Assembly (NCBI GenBank): GCA_030789695.1
Contig: CM061135.1
Coordinates: 105,967,262-106,031,261 of the forward strand
Length of the DNA: 64,000 nucleotides
DNA from: Scilla litardierei
Lineage: Eukaryota; Streptophyta; Magnoliopsida; Asparagales; Asparagaceae
Direction: 5' to 3'
Each line of letters starts with the position of its first letter. Position 1 is the first letter of the stretch. The translations under genes and the position numbers were made by a program. Shown one piece after another: positions 56,401-64,000 of the stretch. The notes beneath the pieces are model-generated. The model did not search any database. It was given only the letters and a program-made list of their open reading frames with translations, and was not told the DNA's origin.

Positions 56401-59190
56401 TTCTCGATTTTGGCAAATTTCGCACTTCTGCCACACAGACGCCTGGTGACCCGTCATCAGTCGTGTCCTGTCAGGATTTTTAGCCATTGAGCCTTTTTCG
56501 AGCTGATTGTGTTGAGGGTTTTGGGTAAATTGTTTGGAAGTTTTAGAAAGCTTATAAATAGGGCATTTACTGTTCTATTGGGGATCTCTTGGAACCCTCT
56601 AAACTCTATTGATTTGATTTCAAAGCTCAAGCTCTTACTTCATTTAAAAGCCCTAAATCTCCAAATCTTATCTTGTCCTCCAACTAGAATCATTCATTTC
56701 CCTATGCCATGTTACACTTCATCATGTTATATATAATTCATGCCATGAATAAGATTAATTGATTTAGAATATTTATGCATATTTGTTCATTGTACCACCA
56801 CACATCTCATACTTTTCTTACAGTTGGTACGATTATCTTTATGAGACATATGGATATGATTTGGGGTGATCAATGTATGTTACATGTCATTTTAATTACT
56901 TTAGCTATAATTTTATTTGAGAGATCTTTTATGTCTATAGATAAATCATTCTTGTACGATATTTTACAAGTGACAAACACTCATGCATACTGGTTAGTGA
57001 TCTGCATGCTATATTTCTCATTATGTCATCTCTCATCTCATGCTCATATTTTCTGCTATTTTTATGAGATGTTAGAGATAATTTGTGCTATACATGATCA
57101 TATAAGTTTTATATTATGTTAGTTGATATGTATATTTTGTCATAGATATCCTTCCATGAATATATCATGATGCACTATGACTTCATTAATGCTACCTCCG
57201 ATTAATTTGTGATTACATAAGCGTTTTTTCTATTCGCACAATCGGTATGCATGAATGCGATGCTCATGGTAACTTAATTCGTTTATGTCATACCTTGTGA
57301 CTTTGAACCTAAATTATCTTCATTATATCTTTGCTCATGTCAAACTCCATGCCTTTGCTCAAAAGGCGTTTTGTCACATTATGCCTCATGTTGAATCCTT
57401 TGTGATAGTTGAGCTAAGATGAGATCATGATTTTATTTGTTCACTTGGTTTCCTCACAAGTGATGATGATCTTGGCATTATTTGCTTGCTTTGCATTCTT
57501 TATTAGAATATTTATATTTGATATCATCTTTACATGCTCTTACTTGATGCAAGTTTTGAGCTTAGGATATATTGCTTATCTTGCTTATGTTCATGGCATT
57601 CCATGCTTTTCATTGACTCAATTTGTGAGTATCTATTTTGGAATGCATGCTAGTACTATGGTTCTTTTGAACATTATTTCAATTAGTATCATAGTGTGCT
57701 AAAATTGTGTATGCCATAATTTTTATGAAGTTACTATCTTTATTTGACATAACACTTTTTGCATGATGTTGATATTTGATATTCATACATTTTTTATCAC
57801 CTTGTCACCCCACATCTCATACTTCACTTAGAATTGGTATGCTTATTTTTGGAGATGATTTGTGGAGTTTAGCACATGCCATTATTCTTTTTTTGTCATC
57901 TCACATCTCATACTTCTATTTTCACTCTTTTATGAGATTTTTGAGATGGTTTGTGTTAGATGTGATCATTTGATGTAATTACAATATGCGATGATTTGAG
58001 TATGTTAGTATGATCATTAGAATTTATTATGAGTCGTGAGTTCATAACCATGATTGTGATATTATTCGTGCCCTTTTGGTCATATTTTTACCACTTCTTG
58101 TCACTTCACTTTAAATTGATATATTTTAACATGTAGTGATTAGTTCATTGGTATTATGATCATTAAAACTTAATTTGAGTTATTATTTCATAACATAAAT
58201 TGGTACACGTGGCTAAAAATTTCCATAATCATGTTTGTTGCATTTTTCTGCCATGTTTGGCTTAGATATCAGTCTATTGATATTATTTGTTGATATATGT
58301 CATTGTGATGATATTGATTCTACCATTATGTCTTTAATTATGTTCATGTCATATGTCATGCCCTTGCTCAAGAATAGTCTATCACATTATGCTTAATGTT
58401 ATAAATTTTGTGATACTTGAGCTTGTTTGTGTACTTGACACTATTTGATCACTTGTTTTTCTTTCACAAGTGATGTCATGATTTTTGCATTATTATCCAT
58501 ATTTTGTTATCATGTTTATTGTTGGTGGCTACTGCTAATTATGCTATTGTCTATTTTCTAACACTGCTCACACTTTTGTTTACAATTAGTTTCTATTGTA
58601 ATTCTTTATCACATTATGCTTATTGCTTATTTATTTGTGATAATTGAGGGTGGTTGAGTTGTTGTTGGATATTTGCTCTTGTAATTGATATCTTTATTTT
58701 GATATCTTGTTTACAGTTGGTAGCTTATATAGTTTACATTAGATATACCTTTATGTTTTCCATTCTATTTTTGCATTTGTTGTTTCTATGCCCACATGCC
58801 TTTTGGATAATACCAAAGGGGAGAGAGAAATAAACTAAGGATGTGCTTTGTGCTAATTAAATGTTGAGTGTTAAACAATAACTTGAATCATATGAATTTA
58901 TGTATGATTGATCATGTATATGATTCAGGGTGAGCATTGGTGATTACCTTGGTCTATATTGATTACATTTGGTATCTGTTGGTAAGCATGCTCATGTTTA
59001 TGATATGTATCACCTATATGATTTGTATTGTGTATGCATATCATTTCTGGCCATTCATGCGATATATACACAACCTCATGTGATAGATGCTATTGATTAT
59101 TGATATTAACTTAATTGGCATCATTGCAGAGGGAGTAAGTATATTTAATGCACAATTATTTATTTTGTTTATATTTGGTTTGTCATCATC
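53422..59190 (+). other. Non-coding region replacing pol in SIRE-like element
   Basis: About 5.8 kb, AT-rich and T-rich, with no protease, integrase, RT or RNase H signature in any frame I could read. Degenerate internal duplications are visible: ggatccaaaaag.ttttt at about 53930 and 55255; cacatctcatactt at about 56802, 57811 and 57902; and polypurine-like caaaggggaagagaaat at 54838 and caaaggggagagagaaat at about 58813. An internal motif array and TATA box are listed separately. Some short frames are open only through T-rich composition. Confidence 0.75.
55990..56560 (+). promoter_or_regulatory. Internal CAGNCGNCTG array and TATA box in SIRE-like element
   Basis: Ten or more decamers of the palindromic type CAGNCGNCTG lie between 55990 and 56450 (for example 55990, 56012, 56114, 56210, 56229, 56251, 56312, 56436). 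A TATAAATA follows at 56553-56560. The LTR has the same motif followed by TATA, so this looks like an internal copy of the U3 promoter. No ORF of note follows. Confidence 0.6.
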
Positions 59191-59204
59191 AAAAAGGGGG
59201 AGAA
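59191..59204 (+). other. Polypurine tract of SIRE-like element
   Basis: aaaaagggggagaa immediately before the 3' LTR; the typical SIRE form. Confidence 0.9.
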
Positions 59205-60691
59205 TGTTGAGTATTGGACTCTCCACCTTGGTTTTGATGATGATCAAATATAAATCATCGTGATTAACCCATGTGATTGCAGTTAACTAAAGATTCACCA
59301 ATTAGATCCAAGAAGATTAAAAGTGGCTACACGTGTTGATTCAAGTGGAGAACTTGGTAGATCAATAAAGGTGAAGCATTGGCTTGAAGAACTCAAAGAC
59401 TACATCAAATCTCAAACTAATGGCTTCAACAAATGAATGGAGATTCAATTCAAAGAGAAGAAATGAATGGATGATTCAAAAGCTTCAAAGAACATCTTAA
59501 GGATCAAAGACTAGATGATGTTGGAGACATTCAAGACATACAACTAAAAGACTCAAGAACATGAAGAAGTAAGGATATTCATTGTAATCCTTAGTATTAA
59601 CTGGTTTGTGAGTCTTAGAATGTTAAGCCTTGAATTAGAACTACTTAGACGCACCTACACTACCTATACACATTATTAGTATAGCATCTAGTTGACCTCA
59701 TATGCTTCTAGGCTTTCAAAATTTGAACCTGAACTTTTGACACAAAACAAGGGCCTGATGAAGGATCACTAGTCGACTGGTGTGCTCACCAGAGGTATGG
59801 TTACCCTTCAGCAGTCGCCTGTTTCTAAAGAGAGCCCAAATCTGTTTGAAGCTGTATTCTGTTTTTCTGACCAGTCTGCCTTCAAACTGATGCCAATTTT
59901 TCTGTAGTTAGAATTTTCATCCAATCCACTTGCAGTAGTTATCTATCTTACTAAGCTTTCCAGCCCAACTTGAATCACTCCAATCGGATATCTATATTTT
60001 AAGTTATGACTGTTTTCGTGAGCAGATATCAGATTTCATACACTTATCAGTCAGATTCAAAGTGCTATCATTTTTTCTGTAGTTGGAATTTTTTTTTCAT
60101 TCAAGCTCATTTGAAAGAAAATTTTGTTAGCTTTCTAACCCAACTTGAATCACTCCAATTAGATATCTGTAGTGGCAGATATGGATGTTTTAATGATCAG
60201 CTATACTGAAAATCTGCAGAATCTGCCCATCGAACAGCTGCCTGTTGTAGATTCGATAGGCGCCTGCCCAGGTGGACAGTCAACTGGTCATCCTTCTACA
60301 GTCAACTGGTCATCCTCTATCCTGCCATTGTCTTTCAGTTTATAGCCGTTGGCTACAGTGGACCAAGCGACTGTCCACTCTTCTGTAGGCGACTGTCCGA
60401 GTCATTTTCAGCACATCTCTAGCCGTTGGAAGATTAGTTTGTTGGTCTTTTTGCTTGGGGTTTTGGGTTTCCCTTGAGCTAATATAAATAGGAGATAGGG
60501 TGAATATGTGAGAGCTCTTGATCCCTTATGAAAACATTTCAAGTCTCATTTCAATCCTCTTTCTCCTCATAAGTGCTCTCTAATTCTCTCTTGCCCTCAA
60601 TGCTCTATAGCACACATCTAAGCCAGATTTGCTTTCATCTTCGGGCAAGCATCTCAAGGGATATCTCATCCCTCATTCAGCACTTCACACA

Positions 60692-60754
<63 letters not shown>

Positions 60755-61393
60755 CTTCACAAGTAAGTTCTTACACACACACACACACGCGCACACTATA
60801 GCCTTCACAAGTAAGTTCTTATTCAAGGCATATGTGAGTGTATTTCAAGTTGTATATTTCATTCTCAAATACTTCTATTTTGTTGAGTACTCTCGGTTGG
60901 TGAGAGGGTTGGCTTGATCCCAAGTTGTGGGAGTCAAGCAAAGGATTTGCTCTCGATTTGTGAGAGTGTGCTTAGTTCCAAGTTGTAAGATTAATGTATT
61001 TGCATGCTCCCGAGTTGTGGGATACACAGACATTGATTGTAGGTCGATTGCACTTGTTGGGGTTTCCATGGGTGGGCTAAATGGAAGCACTAGTGGTATT
61101 TACATCCGAGTGTGATCCCGGGTGTTGCTGGATCCCTAGTGGTATTTACTAGAGTATCCGAGTGTGATCCCAGGTGTTGCTGGATTAGAGCACCAGTAAT
61201 AAGTCGGGGTTGACTTGGGTGGCACGGAATCAGGATACATTGCATGTTTGCATTTCATTATGCATTGTGTTGTTGATCATTCCTTTAATTCCGCATTTGT
61301 TGGTTAATTAGGGTTTTATTTGGGAAAATTCCTTATAATTCTACCAAACACTATTCGCCCCTAGTGTTTCTTCCTCATGGCACAGGGTCCCTA
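59205..61393 (+). repeat. 3' LTR of SIRE-like element
   Basis: 2189 bp against about 2048 bp for the joined 5' LTR. The difference includes a (CT)n run near 60700 and a local duplication of ctagtggtatttac...gtgttgctgga near 61090-61180. TATAAATA at 60483-60490. Followed by TSD aatac (61394-61398). Confidence 0.92.
60694..60752. repeat. CT microsatellite
   Basis: About 29 CT dinucleotides followed by a short CA run (60774-60787). Absent from the matching place in the 5' LTR (about 51180-51205), so it expanded after insertion. Confidence 0.95.
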
Positions 61394-61398
61394 AATAC

Positions 61399-62855
61399 GT
61401 TGTTCTTCGCGCGATGCTTTCGGTAGAGTACGTTGCCGAAGATCACGAACGATGAAGCTCGTCTCTCGGTCTTCCACGCCTCCAGCCTATCCTCTGGTAG
61501 GGCTCTGATCTTCAAGTAGGCGATACTCGGGTTCATCCACGATCGCTCTTGGTCGACGAACATAGTTTACCCTCATCAATGCTGGGCAGCAATAAGTTCT
61601 TAATGTAGATGGCTTTCCCAAATTTTGTCGAAGAAGATGAAGGCAGCTTTGAGAGGGCGTCAGCGCTGAGATTGTTCGACCTCGACAGATGTTGGACCAT
61701 CGCTCTCCTAAATTTAAGGAGTTCGGCCCGGGCGCATTTCATGTATCGCTTCATCAGTTCCTCCCTTTTCTCGAATCTTCATTCAATTTGCTAGACGACC
61801 AGCCTTGAATCGTTGATCAATAGCACATTCTCGCTCCAAGTGCCCGGCTTTAGGCCGTTGAGAGCGGCCTCGTACTCTGCCACATTGTTGGTTGCCGAGA
61901 ATGTGAAGCAGAGCATGTACTCCGATAGGCTCCCCTCCGGAGTCTTTATTACAATGCCAGCTCTGCTCCCCATTGCTGTGGTCGATCCATCAACATGGAC
62001 GACCTACTGCTCGTTGTCGGACTGGGTGAAAGTAGAGGGAGGACTTTTGATGGCGAGCTGCTGGGGTGCCGCACCCAGGCAACCATAGGCGTGGCCTCGC
62101 CATTCTCTCCCATGGTGCACTCTGACACGAAGTTTGATAGTGCTTGCCCATTGATTGCTGCCCTTGGTTTGTAGATAATGTCGAGCTCGCTGAGCTCGAC
62201 ACTCTAATTCAGCATGCAGCCTGACCGCTCTAGCCTTCTCAAGTTCTTTTCTAGTGGAGAATTTGTGTAAACGACGATAGTGTGCACCTGGAAGTAGGGT
62301 CGAAGCTTCCTTGCCATCAGAACCAGTAAGCGATATTCTAGCTGGGGTCATAGCGGATCTCCGCATCTCGGAGCACCCGGCTGTCATAATAGACCGGTCT
62401 CTGGATGCCCCCATTCTCCTTCACCAGGACCAATCTTATAGATTCCTCAATTGTGGTGAGGTAGAGGCCGAGCTACTCTACTTCTTCGGGCTTTACGAGC
62501 AGCGGCAGGATTTGCAGGTAGGCCTTCAGCTCGCCGAAAGCTTTTGCACAGGAGTCATCCCACTCCACCACTTCCTTATATTCCCTTCTTCTCAGCGAGG
62601 GCTTTTCAGAGAATCTTGAAGAATGGGAGTGACCTCTCCGCAGACTTCGACAGGAATCTTCCTAGTGTGATGATCCATCCATTTAGCCTCTGCATGTCTC
62701 GGATCGTCCTTGGCTCCATCATATTGGCGAGGGGGAGATCTTGTCAGGGTTGGCCTCAATTCCTCGCTTGGTGATCATGAAGCCAAGGAACTTCCCTGAC
62801 TAGATGTCGAATATGCACTTGGCTGGGTTGAGCCTGTAGTGCCCTGCGTAGCTAC
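61399..62855 (-). pseudogene. RT end and RNase H of base Tat pol
   Basis: Reverse strand. RT end near 62700-62840 (RLNPAKCIFDI, stop, SGKFLGFMITKRGIEANPDK). A degraded connection follows, then RNase H (VVHVDGSTTAMGSRAGIVIK, SATNNVAEYEAALNGL, LLINDSRLVV) with the D, E, D acids still recognisable, and AMVQHLSRSNNLSADALSKL. It ends in KHRAKNN, which joins to the integrase at 26649 when the SIRE-like element is removed. Multiple stops and frameshifts. Confidence 0.87.
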
Positions 62856-63570
62856 TGCACATGTACTAGAGGGGGGGTGAATAGTACTTTAAAATAATCA
62901 AGAGTGTTATTCCTAATTATTGTGCAAACATACAAACAACAATGCGGAATAGACTACAAACAACAATAATTGACAAACGCAAACAAAGCATGTAACGGGT
63001 TCAGATCCACCCAAGTCTCCCCAACTTGTTCCCAGTGATCCTACGTCCCAACCACCCGGATCCCCTCCGGATACTTGAGTTAGAAACCCTAACTCAAGAT
63101 TTAGCACTATGAAATTCTTGTGTAAAACCTTCACAAGACCAAATCATACACAAAGTAAATGTGACTCCCACAACCCGGGATCACACTCTCTCTCACAACC
63201 GAGAGACAAACACTTGCAATATCAATTGAAATGAAATATGAAATACTTACCACAAAATCCTATGCCTTGAGTATAACTTACCAAATTAGGGCAAGAAGGA
63301 TTTTGAGGAGAGAATGTCACCAAACCGAAGCTCCACCAATAAGATCAGCGATCGAAGGCTAGGATGGAGGATGGTGACTTTGGATCAAGCTCTTGGCTTG
63401 GAAGGCTCACAATGGAGAGAGAATCTCTCTTGAGGAATATGGCTCAAAGTGTTGAGGGAGAGATTCTTGTGAGGAAGAGAAAGCTTTAGAATGGAGTTGA
63501 ATAGCTTCTCTTTGATTTCTCTAAACCTCTAAAATGGCAACCTTGGATCCTATGAAAGAACCACTCCAAG

Positions 63571-63578
63571 TATATATA
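63571..63578 (-). promoter_or_regulatory. TATA box of the right-hand SIRE-like LTR
   Basis: tatatata (palindromic), read as cctatatatactt on the reverse strand, downstream of the ACTAGT hairpin array in element orientation. Confidence 0.6.
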
Positions 63579-63668
63579 GGATAGAGGAAAGAGAGGAGAG
63601 AAAATCGTGCAATAAATACTCCAACGGCTCTATTCTGAAGCAGACTAGTCAGTCTAAGAAGGATCACT

Positions 63669-63920
63669 GACCGACTAGTTTCTCAACTAGTCGGTCGGTG
63701 ATTCAACATGAACCGACTAACAGCTGGACAGCCAAAAGAGAAAGTTCAGACATACAGAACTAGTCGGTCTAAGAAGACTTGCTAACCGACTAGTTTCATA
63801 ACTAGTCGGTCGGTGAGTGTTCTTAGACCGACTAAGAGTCAAAACAAATAGTCTGAATGCAAGTTGAACTAGTCGGTCTGAGAACAAATTTCAACCGATT
63901 AGTTTCTCAACTAGTCGGTC
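63669..63920. repeat. Hairpin array of ACCGACTAGTT motifs
   Basis: Three inverted pairs of ACCGACTAGTT and AACTAGTCGGT (one with ACCGATTAGTT) with four-base spacers (tctc, tcat, tctc), near 63670-63697, 63786-63811 and 63894-63920. Single motifs (ctagtcggtctaagaa type) lie between them. Confidence 0.88.
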
Positions 63921-64000
63921 GACAATCGTTCTTAGACCGACTAACTCGAAACAGTAACTCAGGCTGAAATGAGGCAATGATAAGTAGTCGGTCTGAGAAG

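Larger units (their letters stand above)
26650..61393 (+). mobile_element. SIRE-like Ty1/copia element, gag-only, containing nested elements
   Basis: The 5' LTR starts TGTTGAGTATTG at 26650 and is split by the Ty3 insertion (26650-26980 plus 50039-51755). The 3' LTR is 59205-61393. The TSD is aatac at 26645-26649 and 61394-61398. Excision restores an in-frame integrase in the host Tat. It has an initiator tRNA-Met primer site, a SIRE-type polypurine tract, and a gag remnant (51782-53421) but no protease, integrase, RT or RNase H. About 5.8 kb of AT-rich non-coding sequence replaces pol. Without its insertions it would be about 11.7 kb. The last two bases of the 3' LTR appear lost (ccta against ttaca). 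Confidence 0.9.
14114..62855 (-). mobile_element. Base Tat-type Ty3/gypsy element, decayed, host of nested insertions
   Basis: Remnants on the reverse strand run right to left: end of RT and RNase H (61399-62855), integrase (25691-26649), pol C-terminus (18437-18618), a tandem-repeated 3' region (17141-18260) and an accessory ORF on the opposite strand (14382-16746). The second Tat element at 18619-25685 has the same order: gag, tandem repeat, antisense ORF, LTR. Removing the SIRE-like element rejoins HRAKNN to VLPYLKC in frame. Removing the inner Tat rejoins FKPEVGR to RRKLYVKWEG in frame. The 3' LTR is missing because satellite abuts at 14113. The right end is cut at 62856 by another copia LTR. 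Many stops and frameshifts show this is an old copy. Confidence 0.88.
62856..64000 (-). mobile_element. LTR end of another SIRE-like copia element, reverse strand, cut by window edge
   Basis: Starts tgcacatgtactagaggggg, the reverse of the SIRE-type LTR end (cccctctagt...). Further in, the reverse complement follows the order of the LTR at 50039-51755: ctctcggttg.gagag, atcccgggttgtggga, caaggcata. The base Tat RT is interrupted exactly at 62856. The array of ACCGACTAGTT motifs (63669-63920) and the TATA box sit as in the other SIRE-like LTR, but the motif sequence differs. The rest of the element lies outside the window. Confidence 0.82.

Noticed and set aside
56179..56487. 102-codon reverse frame with repeated VPWAG words
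   Set aside because: The repetition is that of the CAGNCGNCTG motif array, not of a protein.

Overview
This window is plant (angiosperm) heterochromatin made almost entirely of transposable elements and one tandem satellite. Plant markers are LTR retrotransposons of recognisable plant lineages (Tat-type and Athila-type Ty3/gypsy, SIRE-like and other Ty1/copia), primer sites matching plant tRNA-Asp and initiator tRNA-Met, and a plant hAT-type element. I cannot name the species. No intact resident host gene, rRNA, tRNA gene or CRISPR array was seen. The only host-gene sequence is a captured TPR-protein fragment inside a small LTR element.

Layout. 1-556: reverse-strand LTR end of an Athila-like element, inserted into a satellite. 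557-14113: head-to-tail satellite of about 147 bp monomers with higher-order periodicity, interrupted by a 679 bp hAT-type element (909-1587). 14114-62855: a decayed reverse-strand Tat-type element (the base) carrying nested insertions. Its forward-strand accessory ORF lies at 14.4-16.7 kb, an 81 bp tandem repeat at 17.1-18.3 kb, and pol pieces at 18.4-18.6, 25.7-26.6 and 61.4-62.9 kb. From 62856 to the end is the LTR end of another copia element.

Nesting, resolved by target-site duplications (TSDs) and, inside coding sequence, by restored reading frames. The base Tat pol was hit by (i) a second Tat element, 18619-25685, TSD tcgac/gcgac, and (ii) a SIRE-like element, 26650-61393, TSD aatac. 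Inside the 5' LTR of (ii) sits a Ty3 element, 26981-50033, TSD caaga. Inside that element's 5' LTR sits a reverse-strand copia element, 27639-45901, TSD gccta. Inside the copia pol sit an Athila-type element (29299-38120, TSD tggat) and a 1.68 kb TRIM-like element (38802-40479, TSD caaac). That makes five levels.

Most elements are non-autonomous: Tat with gag but no pol, Athila with gag-protease only, SIRE-like with gag plus about 5.8 kb of non-coding sequence, Ty3 without the RT core, and copia without the RNase H core. Two points deserve attention. First, three unrelated LTR families carry arrays of short CG-centred inverted motifs, with a different motif in each family, close upstream of TATA boxes. 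In the Athila and SIRE-like elements the same array-plus-TATA unit recurs inside the element as an apparent second promoter. Second, the TRIM-like element carries a spliced-looking fragment resembling OEP61/TPR7-type TPR proteins.
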